The notes under the pieces were generated by a model. It worked only from the letters and a program-made list of their open reading frames with translations. It searched no databases and was not told the origin of the DNA. Shown here in pieces: positions 31,335 to 41,999 of a stretch of DNA of 64,000 nt; position 1 is the first letter of the stretch; the number at the start of each line of letters is the position of its first letter. The translations under genes were made by a program, and so were the position numbers. The stretch is from Trichomonas tenax (taxonomy: Eukaryota > Parabasalia > Trichomonadida > Trichomonadidae), in NCBI GenBank assembly GCA_023091735.1, contig JALKBU010000131.1:1-64000 (forward strand), written 5' to 3'.

Positions 31335-32786
31335 TTATCTAATAAGCTCTTTCATGTAAGGGCGTAAAATCGATTTAGTTGGTTCACTTCTTGCTATCTC
31401 ATATGCAGTCATTCCTTTTTCATCTTGTGCTGTGGGATCAGCGCCTCTTGCTATGAGGAATTTCACTGCTTCCGGTCTATTATCTATTGCAGCGTACATA
31501 AGTGGAGTTTTGTTGCCACAATCTCGAGCATCAACATCCAATCCTTTATCAATAAGATGCCCAATTATTTCTGTATTTCCACCTATTGCTGCGAGGTGTA
31601 TCGCTGACCGTCCTATGGAGTCTCTAAATGTCACATCGACGCCGTTATCTGTGAGTAAAAATGCGACTTCTTTGAAACCTCCATAACTTGCATGCATCAA
31701 AGGTGTCCACATATTGGCGGCCTTGGTGTTAACGTTAGCACCGCTCTTTATCAGCACAGAACAAGCATCCTTGTGGCCTCTGCTCGCTGCGTGTGTGAGT
31801 GGCGTCCAGCCATTCGAGTCACGTGGGTCTAATAATGAACCTGCATAAATCAATTTTTGACAAAATGCAGCGTTTCCGTTTGCTGCAGCGAAAGTGATTG
31901 GACGCTTTAAAGCTGATGTTTGTGACTCTATAGAAGCTCCACAACTCATTAGGTATTCGGCGACATCATAGCGACCATCAGAGATCGCTAACAACAAAGG
32001 TGTGAAACCAGCAGAATCTTTGATGTCAACAATTGCCTTTTTCTCAATAAGAAGCTTTGCCATCTGGATTTTACCAGTTGCTGCAGCATAATGGAGCGGA
32101 GCTTGACGCTCTTTGTCGAGTATGTTAACATTTGGATTGTGATTTAGTAAAGCTATTGCTGATTCATAATTTCCAAGCTGAACGGCGTAACTTAAGGCAG
32201 GTCTGCCTGTATCATCCTGAAGATCGATCGTTGCTCCTCCTTTGAGCAGTGTTTCAATGATCGAAGAGTGATTATAAATTGATGCATATATTAAAGGCGT
32301 ACTTTTGTGTTCATCTCTAATGTCAGGGTCAAGATCAGATTCCAGCATATACTTTATGCTGCCTTTGTTCCCTTTTTTCGCAGCAAGGAAAATATTTGGT
32401 TCATAATCGGCGGGCTTTTCTCGTTGAATCTTCGAAGGGTTGATAAACGACGCCAAGCGGTCGCACAATGGTGGTCCACGTATCGAACTGATGACATTGC
32501 AAATCTCATCGACTGATGCGCATGAAATTCTCATGGTTTTTAACAATACGATTGCATTTCCTTGATGCTTCGACGATAGATAGTCAAAAAACTGTGCTGC
32601 GATGCTCGCTTTGATTGTTCCTGCATTAGAAATTATTCTATAAATGCAACTTAACGGCAAATCATAAAATACGGGGTTGCCTATGTATCGGAGTATTTTC
32701 TTCGATATGCGGTTTTCCAATTCTTCGGTTGGGGCCTTGTCAGCGATCGCTTTTAATAAGTTATTAATCGTATTTGAAGAACCCAT
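31335..32786 (-). CDS. Ankyrin-repeat protein (483 aa), possible N-myristoylation site
   Basis: ATG 32784-32786. The N-terminal ~110 residues are a helical region (LPLSCIYRIISN...) followed by about 10 consecutive ankyrin repeats (for example STPLIYASIYNHSSIIETLL, ARDCGNKTPLMYAAIDNR) reaching the C-terminus. It begins MGSSNTIN, and Gly2/Thr6 fit the N-myristoylation consensus, suggesting membrane attachment; this is a motif prediction only. An upstream GTG-started extension is rejected because TCATAT at 32803-32798 gives a 14-nt leader to this ATG. It is a protein-interaction scaffold of unknown partner, and the only intact ankyrin gene among several broken ones nearby. Confidence 0.88.
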   Translation of the reverse strand: MGSSNTINNLLKAIADKAPTEELENRISKKILRYIGNPVFYDLPLSCIYRIISNAGTIKASIAAQFFDYLSSKHQGNAIVLLKTMRISCASVDEICNVISSIRGPPLCDRLASFINPSKIQREKPADYEPNIFLAAKKGNKGSIKYMLESDLDPDIRDEHKSTPLIYASIYNHSSIIETLLKGGATIDLQDDTGRPALSYAVQLGNYESAIALLNHNPNVNILDKERQAPLHYAAATGKIQMAKLLIEKKAIVDIKDSAGFTPLLLAISDGRYDVAEYLMSCGASIESQTSALKRPITFAAANGNAAFCQKLIYAGSLLDPRDSNGWTPLTHAASRGHKDACSVLIKSGANVNTKAANMWTPLMHASYGGFKEVAFLLTDNGVDVTFRDSIGRSAIHLAAIGGNTEIIGHLIDKGLDVDARDCGNKTPLMYAAIDNRPEAVKFLIARGADPTAQDEKGMTAYEIARSEPTKSILRPYMKELIR

Positions 32787-33617
32787 TTTAAAAAGAAATA
32801 TGAAATTTATTTTTATGATCTTAAAAGGAATCACAACAAAGACTTAAAACAGAGAAATTTCGATTGCTTCAAAAAAATCATGTCAGTGAAAAGTCTGTCT
32901 TTTACTACTGAAAATAGAGCCAGAAGGACTCAAATTTTGTGGCTGTTGGATTCCAATGGATCAACATGAAGATTTAGAAATTTTGAAATTTTTTATTAAA
33001 CGAAATCTATTGTGTTCGGATTGAAATATAACTTATAGTAGCTTTGCGGATTGTAAACGTCATGGTATAAAGTAAATATAATGAATTATAATATTCAAAT
33101 CCATTAATTCTTTACTCTACAACATAATGCAACTGTAATTGTATTAACATGGTTGAGAGGTTCATAAATTTCAAACATCTAATGTCGTAATCTGTTTAAA
33201 TTCAATTTGAATTTTATTATATTGCTTTGCATAACTTAATTGTAGTTTGCTGTGATCGCAAACTCCATGGCAATTGTTATTCGATGCATGTAATTGAATA
33301 AAAGTTGGGGAAAAGACTAAATTTATTTGTCTTGAGATTTATATTTAAGTTTTCATTGATTGTGCATTTGAAATGGTTTCTGTATATTGCGTAAGTGGTG
33401 GTTCATAAAGGATGCAGAATTATTCTCGAATTTCAACAACCGAAATCCAATAAAAATATGACTTTGACATTTCTATATATCTGTCAAAATGCCGCGTAAA
33501 TTTTTGCCAAAAAATGTCATATTTTCAAGATGAGGTCGAGCCAACAGAGTGACTGAACCCGAGACGAAGCGTTTGGAAGAAAACAGAGTAATAGGTATAA
33601 AATCTCATCAAAGGCGG
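32787..33617. other. AT-rich spacer, no gene seen
   Basis: Upstream side of the ankyrin gene; nothing else supported. Confidence 0.35.
32798..32803 (-). promoter_or_regulatory. Initiator-like TCATAT for the ankyrin gene
   Basis: Minus-strand TCATAT gives +1 at 32801 and a 14-nt leader. Confidence 0.5.
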
Positions 33618-33692
33618 TTATTCCTTCTTGGATTTCAAATATTGAACTATTTCTGGAGATCCTTTTTCAGTGGCAATTTCATATGGAGATGT
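33618..33692 (-). pseudogene. Ankyrin-repeat C-terminal fragment
   Basis: A 24-codon minus frame ending TAA (33618-33620) reads TSPYEIATEKGSPEIVQYLK then SKKE, a typical last ankyrin repeat. A stop lies just upstream (about 33696), so only the gene's tail remains. It abuts the 37-bp tandem repeat at 33700, which may mark the breakpoint. Confidence 0.55.
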
Positions 33693-33699
33693 AAATCAT

Positions 33700-33884
33700 A
33701 ATAAAGAATAAAAGTGAATAATTGATTGGATATCATAATGATGATAAAATATGAATAAATCATGTTACATCTTAATGATAATAAAATGTGAATGACTGAT
33801 GACATATAGTAATGATGATGAAATGGGAAAAATTAATTTCATAACAAAATGATGATCAAATTTGAATGATTCGAAACAAATCGA
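33700..33884. repeat. 37-bp tandem repeat, five copies
   Basis: Units begin at 33700, 33737, 33774, 33811 and 33848. Each starts with an AATGATGATAAAAT-like core (AATAAAGAATAAAAG in the first) followed by GAAT and a variable end. The length is constant at 37 bp, not a multiple of three, so it is not coding repetition. Confidence 0.75.
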
Positions 33885-35000
33885 CAACTGCTCCATACTA
33901 TGATTTAGTTCTAAACAATGTATGGAAAGAAAATGAAAAATGTAAAATACAAATTTATCAATTTTCTAACAAAAAATGAATTGTTGATGTTTCCTTCGAA
34001 AGGTCAACAATTTATTGATATTCTAAACATTTCATCAAATAATATAAATGGTTCATATGGTAACTCAACAGCATCATTTTGCAGTGATTGCAAAGTCAGC
34101 ACATGTATCTGCTATTTTAATTATAATAATATACAAATGGATATTTGATTGCTGCACATATAAAATTTTTGGAACAATAGAGTGGATTATACTTTACTAA
34201 ATTATGATGTCATTCGAGTTATTCAATGTTATGTTGATGTAGTTTCAACTTTATGGAGTGTTTAACAACTCGATACTAACATTAGCTATCCAATGAATAT
34301 AGATCATTTTAACACAATTGGATGCTATCCTGAAGTCTATATTATGCAAAGAATACAGTTGTTGAAAATTATGTAAAATATTCAATGCTATGTTATCATG
34401 CATCGATTTATGATCAAAAATAACCTTATGAATAAAAGTGACATTTTTGATTTGGATTTAACGCCAACCAAATGCCTTGAGTTTATTTTCACAAAGCAAT
34501 GTCTAGAAAATGACCCCGCCAACATCGCATTCGTATCAATGCTGTTAAAACTGGCAATTTCGTCTTTATTAATTTTAACAAAATAGAGTTCTTAATTACA
34601 GCTGTTGATTACATTTTAATCATCACAAACATAATTGATGATATGATTGTTTGGTAATCAATGCTGATAGAATTCAATTTTTGTTTCGAGAATTATTTCC
34701 TCCAAACATCATTATAAAGATTGTTATATGACCATGTTACTTATAAGAATTGACATTTAATATTTACTATTTTTATTCATAAACAGTTGCATGATAAATA
34801 ACAAAGCAGAATGATCAATATTTTACATAATCAGGGATATTAATATTTTCTTAATAAAATATTCTTCATAATAAACATTCAAGATGACATCCAATAATAT
34901 TGAAATTATTTGATAACTATGGTTAATAACTAATTGAGGTTCTTCTGTTGTCTCAACATATGTATGACATCCATAATTAAATAGGGATGAAGAATTTACA
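33885..35000. other. AT-rich spacer, no gene seen
   Basis: Short ORFs at 33918-34148 and 34398-34586 have no family resemblance or initiator; treated as chance. Confidence 0.35.
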
Positions 35001-36739
35001 CTACAAATATGAAAGCACCATTCGCAACGTTGGCAAAATGTTTTTATAATTGCCTTTATTCAGGTCTCGACCTTCTTTGTACAAAAATTTAACGGACTCA
35101 AGACTGCCATATCTGCATGCCACAAGCATGTAATCAAAATCATGATCAGTAACAACATTTAAATCTTTTGGAATTTTTTCAGCGGCAACTGCTATTTGAA
35201 TCCATGCATATTCAACAAAATCTGCAATTTTCCCAAGGATTGGTTCCTTCTGGAAATTATCATCGCGAGCTATCGCTATACAATAATCTTCGATATAATT
35301 TTGAATTCTTGCCAAACCATTTGCTGGTCTTGTTGTTGCATCATATTCGCCCTTCAGTATTTTTGAGAGATTCTTAATCTTCAAAAAATAAGCATAATAT
35401 TGGTACAGCTCAATAAAATGTGGCTGACTTGAAAGATATGGAATAAGATATTCAACTAAATTATCATGAAATAATACTTGACATATTCGAAGCTCATCAT
35501 CAATAAAGCCAATGCCGTTTTTGAAAAACAGATCATGGATTTCAGTGCAACCATAATTAATAACTTCCATTAGAATTTTTGTTTTGGCTTTAAAAGGAAA
35601 TATTAATGCTAAATTTATTGATTCAAATATATTTTTCAATTGAATGAAGCATCCGTAATTGATAAATACATGAAACACCTTTAGATATACTTTAAATCCA
35701 TATGAATAATGCATTGTTGGATTGAAACTTTATGATTAATAAATGCAGAAAATCTGAATCTGTGTTCAATTTGTTGATATTTCACCAGATTGATCATCCT
35801 GTTAATTGCTTGAATTCTTGCTTCTGTTAGTTCTGGTCGATTGATAAGTTGATCGTAATCATCATAGAGTAGATCATTTTGAAATGAATCAGAGAGAAAA
35901 TATTGAAGTACATTTGAATTCGGAGGCGAATAATCAATGAGTTCTTTTCTAAGTTTGCCAAGTTTTGGATGTTTCATGAATATAAATCTGACTATATTAA
36001 GACAATCAAATTCAATTGCACGATTAAGATATTTATGTATTTGATTCAAATCTTTAACTCGATCAAGAAGTACCTTAACAACATCTAAGTTTCCAATAAA
36101 AATGGACGCATCGATAAAATTCGTGACATCTTCCTTTGGCAAGTACACCAGTACTTTTAGAAGTACTTTAGCTTTATTAAAATTCATTAATTCCTCAATA
36201 ACATCTCTGACATCTTTCCCAGCATTTAAAAGAGTTATAACAAATTTGTCCTCATTTTTTGAATAATATGAAATAATTACGAGTAACGTTGAAAAAATGA
36301 GGAGTTTCAGATATATGTTTTCCGTAATCATAATTACTTGAAAATGTTAAGTTTTGTTCTTCATTCATTAAATGAGTTGGGGATGATATTGATAGTTGAA
36401 AAAATGGTTGTAACTAAGTTTTGCTGGGCGTTTTAGAGAAGGAAATGTTTGCGAAAGGACATCAATATTAATTGCTTTCATGAATTTATAACCAATTAGT
36501 GCATTCCATTCATTGTTAGTGTTGTTTTCAACATTGATATACCTAAATAATTCAATACAATCAGTATAATCATAGTAGGATGTAATTTGATCAATAATTT
36601 GTACAACTTGATAACCACGAAATTTAATCCTCTTAAATGTCTCAATAAGTTCTTCCTTTGATAAGTACTTCAAAAGGGATCCACTTTTGATAAATAAATC
36701 AATTTGAGAAATCAAAGAATCATAATCCAATTCAATCAT
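35001..36739 (-). pseudogene. Ankyrin-family protein gene broken by frameshifts
   Basis: Three consecutive minus frames read as one trichomonad ankyrin protein. From ATG 36737-36739 (MIELDYDSLISQIDLFIKSG) to a stop at 36368; the frame then changes twice near 36300-36370 and continues from about 36265 (NEDKFVITLLNAGKDVRDVI, IDASIFIGNLDVVKVLLDRV); it changes again near 35700 to a last frame ending 35001, with the ankyrin-like YMLVACRYGSLESVKFLYKE. The final repeat breaks into non-ankyrin residues. At least three frameshifts. The helical N-terminal region before the repeats is typical of the lineage-specific ankyrin families. The intact gene would code about 570 residues. Confidence 0.7.
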
Positions 36740-36792
36740 GAATATTTTATGTCACTTTTTAACAGATAAAATTTTTTTGACAATCATTGAAG

Positions 36793-37071
36793 TTAAAACA
36801 AATAACATATTTTCTTGATTATTCCACATTTCTTGCATCCATAGAAAGCATATTCATTGATCGATTTTGTTGATCCAGGAATGCCAAAGAATGAAGATAT
36901 AACAAAAACAGATTGAGAAAGACATATAATTGTAACTGATGTATGTGCTAAAGCAGAAATGCCAATAGATTCAAGATTTAGAGGGAATTTAAGGGGCGGC
37001 CAACATGAGATAACATTATCATAGAAAATGGGTTGGAAAATTGCATATTTTTCCCAAATATGTTTCTCCAC
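36793..37071 (-). pseudogene. BspA-like leucine-rich repeat fragment
   Basis: A 92-residue frame with the BspA/LRR_5 cadence: NLESIGISALAHTSVTIICL, then SVFVISSFFGIPGS and INEYAFYGCKKCGIIKK. ATG 37069-37071 lacks an initiator-like hexamer and the protein lacks a signal or membrane segment. Intact BspA-like proteins have many repeats, so this is a fragment of a surface-protein gene. Confidence 0.6.
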
Positions 37072-38301
37072 AAAAGTTGTAATCTTAATAATTAGTTATT
37101 AAATCATTTTTGCTACATTATTGCCGTTAACAATTTTTTAAAAAACCTTGTATTCATAAAGAGGTTGGTCGTCAAAGCCAAATCCAAGAGAATTGGCTCA
37201 AATTCTTACCATATGTTCGCTGCCCCATATGCATCATTTTCTAGCGAGGCGCGTAAAAAACTGGGCCATCATTTTCTAGATAAAAGCACAAAAAATTAAA
37301 TACTTTTGGTTGTGGAGTTTTTTGTGAAAAACTCGGATTTGTAAATTTTTGAGACAATTTTGAGGTAAAATGAAAAACAACTCCAGAGCATTGATTTACA
37401 ATTATCAGAGAGTTTAAATCAATGGAAATATCAAGCTTTTAATTGGATTATGACAAAAATAGAGATAAGTGGCAAAAATTGTTATTTAGTATTTAGACAG
37501 CCAACAACTAAAAATATTCCGAATGTGATTCCATAAATACTGTCTAATGACTGCTATAAGGTTGAATATATAGAGGTTGTCGTGTTTATTACTACTTTCA
37601 TTAGAATATACATTGTTTCAAAATTTATAAATTTATAAACTTTTTATTCAATTAAACTCATGCAATTTTATTTTCTCTGTAATGCAAAGCATAAGAACAT
37701 GATTTTTATCGCATACATTTTAGGAAATGAAATTCGTTATATTAGAAACTCAAATTCGGCAGACCAAAATCAACTCAAAACATCGTAAAATACATATAGT
37801 AGGCTAGATTTGCAGAATTGTAGGTGTTTTAGAAGATTCTCTTGGTTTTTTAAAAAGATAAAATATGTAATTTCTGTGATATATTTTTTTGTGTGGATTC
37901 AGATCATTCATGACGTAGATTGTGATTTGTGATATGTTGAAATGACTGGATTTGAGATTAATATTTAATCGAGAATATATTCATAAGAAATTTAAATATG
38001 ATTCTTTCCCTTAACATTGAAATGTTAAGCATATGGTAATCTTTAACATATCTTGGTCCCAGAACTTAGAACGTTCTCTACACAAGAATGTGGATCATTT
38101 TTGCTGATCGTGAAAAAATAACGGACGAAAAAAATTTGACGAATCTATTCATAAAGTTGAAAAAAAAATATGGGACTGCCCCCATTTTGATGATTGTCTT
38201 ACTCCATCAAGTATAAGATCCGCTAGAGGGGGTAAAGACCAAGCTAACAGAGTGTGTGCACCCTAGAGAAGGTTTTAGGCGAGAAGCAAGGCAATATTTA
38301 C
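37072..38301. other. AT-rich spacer, no gene seen
   Basis: Nothing supported; a slightly GC-richer stretch near 38170-38290 leads into the G-run region. Confidence 0.35.
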
Positions 38302-38490
38302 GAGGGTCGATTATTGTGGGGTTAAATTTTTTATTCAGGGGAAAAGCAATATTCAGGGGGTTAACAATTTTATTATAGGTAAAAAATATTGAGGGGTTAG
38401 ATTTCTTATTTGGTGGGGTCTAAGTTAGGGTTTGTTGAATTTATAAAAGGAGAGTTAAATAAATATAGGGTCTGGAAGTATTATATAGGG
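38302..38490 (+). repeat. G-run-rich degenerate repeats upstream of centrin
   Basis: At least nine runs of three to five G on the plus strand lie within about 190 bp, otherwise A/T. GGGGTTA starts at 38318, 38357 and 38393 (36-39-bp spacing) with alignable CAATATT and TTATT blocks between, so it is a degenerate tandem repeat of roughly 37 bp. It ends just before the centrin leader. Confidence 0.6.
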
Positions 38491-38494
38491 TATT

Positions 38495-38500
38495 TCAACG
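38495..38500 (+). promoter_or_regulatory. Initiator-like TCAACG before centrin
   Basis: TCAACG with +1 at 38497 gives a 9-nt leader to ATG 38506; the match to TCAYW is imperfect (A in the Y position). Confidence 0.3.
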
Positions 38501-38505
38501 TTATT

Positions 38506-39060
38506 ATGACACAGCAGCTTTCAAGTCGATCTGGAGATGAAAATACCACATCGAGATCATCCAGATCCAAACAGCCACCGCCGCTTCAACTTTCTGATGA
38601 GCAAAAACAAGAAATTCGAGAAGCATTTGATCAATTCGATACTGACGGTTCGGGATCCATCGATGCAAAAGAGCTGAAAATAGTTATGAGAGCGTTGGGA
38701 TTCGATCTATCAAGAGAAGAAATACGTGCACTCATGAAAAAAGTTGTTGGAGGAGAAGCTCCTGCAATTGACTTCAATTTGTTTATGCAAATGATGAGTG
38801 ACATTATACAGAAGAGAGACCCTATTGCTGAAATGCAAAAGGCATTTGAGTTATTTGATAAAGATGGAAATGGATCGATTTCTCTCAAAGATCTGAAGGC
38901 AGCGACTATAGAACTCGGAGAAAACCTCACTGATGAGGAAATAAGACTCATGGTTGGTGAAGCAGATCGAGATTTCGATGGAGAAGTAAACTTCAAGGAG
39001 TTTGAGCATGTTATGAGACAAGTTGGTCTTTGTGGTCCATCAAATGCTGAAAGAAAATAA
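38506..39060 (+). CDS. Centrin/caltractin, EF-hand calcium-binding protein
   Basis: 184 residues. A Ser/Arg-rich N-terminal extension leads into EEF-hand architecture: EF1 [12 protein letters not shown], degenerate EF2 around [16 protein letters not shown]3 [12 protein letters not shown] and EF4 [12 protein letters not shown], with linker [18 protein letters not shown] as in centrins. Centrins are basal-body/axoneme contractile-fibre proteins binding calcium. The upstream in-frame codons (from 38410) are excluded because they read through the G-run repeat and because of the leader geometry at 38495. The C-terminal NAERK replaces the usual KKTSLY tail. Confidence is high for centrin family versus calmodulin. 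Confidence 0.92.
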   Translation: MTQQLSSRSGDENTTSRSSRSKQPPPLQLSDEQKQEIREAFDQFDTDGSGSIDAKELKIVMRALGFDLSREEIRALMKKVVGGEAPAIDFNLFMQMMSDIIQKRDPIAEMQKAFELFDKDGNGSISLKDLKAATIELGENLTDEEIRLMVGEADRDFDGEVNFKEFEHVMRQVGLCGPSNAERK

Positions 39061-39143
39061 TTTCCCCAAATATAATTTATTTTGTATTTTCTTTCTACGT
39101 AAACTGTTGTTTGTACAAAGTTTAGAGGAAAAATTAAAACACT

Positions 39144-39475
39144 TTATTCAATAAAAATGTGATCATCGCTTGATAACTGATCTTCTTTGATTTTTTCGAT
39201 GTTACACTCTGCTGCTTCGCCAATGGACTCTTTGAATACTCCTCTTTGAAGCTCAATGTTTCTATACATCAGTACTGTATCCATATGATAGAATACGTTA
39301 TAACTCTAAAAAATTTTTGGCGATTTAGAAATTTCGAAAATAAAATCAATCCTATCAGAACATAGCGCCACATCAAATTGAGAGGTACGCCAGCAATGTA
39401 CCATGATTGCCGCCTTCAAAATGGGATCCAAGACAGCAATTTTCAGAAATTCAAAATTTCGAGGAAACTTAAAAA
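39144..39475 (-). pseudogene. Membrane-protein relic in several frames
   Basis: Minus-strand pieces: FEFLKIAVLDPILKAAIM (about 39440-39390), then WYIAGVPLNLMWRYVLIGLI with LFSKFLN (about 39400-39320), then RNIELQRGVFKESIGEAAEC and an acidic end reaching TAA at 39144-39146. Each lies in a different frame, so at least two frameshifts. The middle piece is a hydrophobic segment with a basic flank. The codon usage is coding-like, unlike the surrounding spacer. The family is not recognised. Confidence 0.4.
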
Positions 39476-40687
39476 TGCCGCTTTATCTCTCAGATTGTAG
39501 CATCACTGCATATTACAATTATCCTAAACTTTGTTGACTACAGTTTTAAATTTTCGAGATAAGATCTGGAACTCCAAAATAATTTTTACAACACTTGCTT
39601 TTGATAGCACACATATATTCTTCATGATTCTGTCATTCATACTTTTTGATTATATATGTATTTGGAGAGTAAATAAAATTCACATATATTTTTTCCTCAA
39701 TAGAAACTTCATTTATACACTACCATTAATCTACCTTTCGTCTATATATTATACGTGCATACATCCTTTAGGCAAATATCTTAAGAATAAAATTCAAAAT
39801 TTGTGTTCGCTCATCATTTGTTTTGATACAAAATTTGTGTTATTCAGTGAAAACAAAGTAGGCTAGACATTATTTCAGAAATCAAAATTTTAATCTATAG
39901 AAAAACATTGGTTAATATCTTCTTTGTATATTGGGGTTATCTTAGGCAGATAGTGCTCATTTAATTAATTAATTATAGATTGATATTCACATTTTGACTC
40001 TTTATGGAAACATTGATATAGCGCAAATCCGAAAAAATCTAGTTGTTAGCTAACAAAGAAAATCATGAAAATACCGATTAGGTAGGGCTGTGCAAAATAA
40101 GGCTAAAATAATTCATCAGAACTCGAATTTTGCGAATTTTTTTGAGTTGAAAAAAATTATGAAATTATCAAAATCTGATACCGCAGACATCTAGCATATA
40201 CATAGAATTAGCATGGTATATAAATTTTTTTTATTCAAAATCACACCAGGTTTCTCTAAGCTTCCTGCAAAAGTAAAATTTCATCTCATAAGGTTATATT
40301 TTTGAATAGTTTACATCAGATACAAGTCGGGCCTTAACCCCATAATAAATTTTTCATAATTTTCTTTGTGGACAAACTAAAGAGTCGTTTGATACGAATA
40401 CTACTAAACTCATAAATTCGTTATCCATGAACCAAATACGAACTTAAGGAACGAGATTAGACAATATTTTCAATACTTATCAAATATTCTCGTTTTAGCT
40501 TTTTATAGCCGATAAATTCAAAGAACATCAACTGCATACGATGCACTGTTATCCGAATAGGCTTCAAGCCAATATCTTTTTACAAAATTTTTAATATACT
40601 GCTACAATCCATGTAACATTAAAGACACTCACAAGGAAGTTTAAATTGCGCATAATTTTTATTAGAAAAAAACAAATTATCCAGAAA
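39476..40687. other. AT-rich spacer, no gene seen
   Basis: An ORF at 39531-39866 has a low-complexity Ile/Phe-rich translation and no initiator; treated as chance. Confidence 0.4.
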
Positions 40688-41260
40688 TCAACAGCATTTC
40701 TTCTTTTGCTTCCAAGGATCACTTTCTTTGGAAGGCTTTATTTTAAGTCCGCCGCCTTCTGAAGTCTCTACTACAGGAATTTCCGCGATTGTTTCAAAAA
40801 TCATATTAACTGAGTAACCTGTTAATGCACTTACCTCTATATGCGTAACGCAACCGAGTGTAGATGCCAAGCCTACTCCTTCATCAAAAGTTACATGTTT
40901 ATCAGGTAAATCACATTTATTGGCAACCAAAATTGATTTTATTGATGGATCGTGGCTTTTCACCATATCGTACCACTCTTTTATGGCATCAAATGTTGTT
41001 TTATCGGTTGGATTATAAACTAAAACTGCAAATTTGGCATCTCTTAAGTAACTCGGTGCCAAGCTTTTGTATGCTTCTTGCCCAGCAGTATCCCATAACT
41101 GGTAACTGATTTTATTGTTGTCAGTGATATATTCGTAATTTTGCATCGCAACACCGGTTGTTCCGACTGTGTACTGATTAAATTCGCCCGCTATTATTCG
41201 CGTGATTAATGACGTCTTTCCTACGCCCGAATTTCCCATGAAAACGACTTTTATTCCCAT
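40688..41260 (-). CDS. Rab-family small GTPase (CC tail), GNSGVGKT P-loop
   Basis: 190 residues from ATG 41258-41260. G1 GNSGVGKTS, switch-I Thr in YTVGTTGVAM, G3 WDTAGQEAYKSL, G4 ANKCDL, G5 EVSALTG, and KKKCC at the C-terminus for prenylation. The longer in-frame ORF (to 41344) adds a Lys-rich segment not found in Rabs; TCATTT at 41280-41275 gives an 18-nt leader to this ATG. It is divergent from the two other Rabs in the window, so a separate trafficking step is likely. Confidence 0.93.
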   Translation of the reverse strand: MGIKVVFMGNSGVGKTSLITRIIAGEFNQYTVGTTGVAMQNYEYITDNNKISYQLWDTAGQEAYKSLAPSYLRDAKFAVLVYNPTDKTTFDAIKEWYDMVKSHDPSIKSILVANKCDLPDKHVTFDEGVGLASTLGCVTHIEVSALTGYSVNMIFETIAEIPVVETSEGGGLKIKPSKESDPWKQKKKCC

Positions 41261-41274
41261 TTTAATAAAGTAAA

Positions 41275-41280
41275 AAATGA
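41275..41280 (-). promoter_or_regulatory. Initiator-like TCATTT for the Rab at 40688-41260
   Basis: Minus-strand TCATTT puts +1 at 41278, 18 bases before the ATG. Confidence 0.5.
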
Positions 41281-41999
41281 CATCTTTTTTTTTTTTGGAA
41301 GATTGACGACTAAATATTTGAGTCTTCATATTATGACACATCAATATTGTTCATGAATTAAAGATATTTCACTTGTTAAATCAAAATAAATGCGTATATA
41401 TTGATTGAAAATCTTTATTATAATGAATCATTGCTCACCAATCATAGTGGTTTAATAAAATTTTGAATGATGTTGCTATACATCATTTGCAGTTCTTAGA
41501 ATTGAATAACTAAAAATAATATGAAATTATTGTGACTATAGCCTAGTTATTAGGAATTTGTGTCCCAGATTTCCGTTGCTATATTATGTACATTCTACTT
41601 CATTCTACATCAAATGAATTTTGTTGAATATAAGTAAAATAGTTTAAAATATAAGTTTCGAACAATATAATGAACATAAATTATTAGTGCATGAGTCAGA
41701 CAATGCTTTCATTGCGAGGAATTTGCTGTTTATAAAATTCGAAATCATGACAAGTTTTTTTCATATTTGCAGCAATGAATTTCATTAGTTATCATGATCG
41801 CACATAAAGAACCCAATAAATTGAAACGTTTGGCACTGATAAAAGCGTTTGTATCTAAGTACAATATGTTTGACATTAATGATTTTGTTTTCGTTGTATT
41901 TGGAAAGATTGCTATTGGTAACATATGAAGAAGTCCATAGAGAGTGCAGTTCAATAAGAAAATTTCAAATCCAAATGATGAATAAAACGTGACAAAATT
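41281..41999. other. AT-rich spacer, no gene seen
   Basis: Nothing supported. Confidence 0.35.

Noticed and set aside
20292..33884. Possible CRISPR-like arrays in the 19-bp motif array or the 37-bp tandem repeat
   Set aside because: Spacings are too short or the repeats are head-to-tail without unique spacers, and CRISPR loci are not expected in this eukaryotic context.
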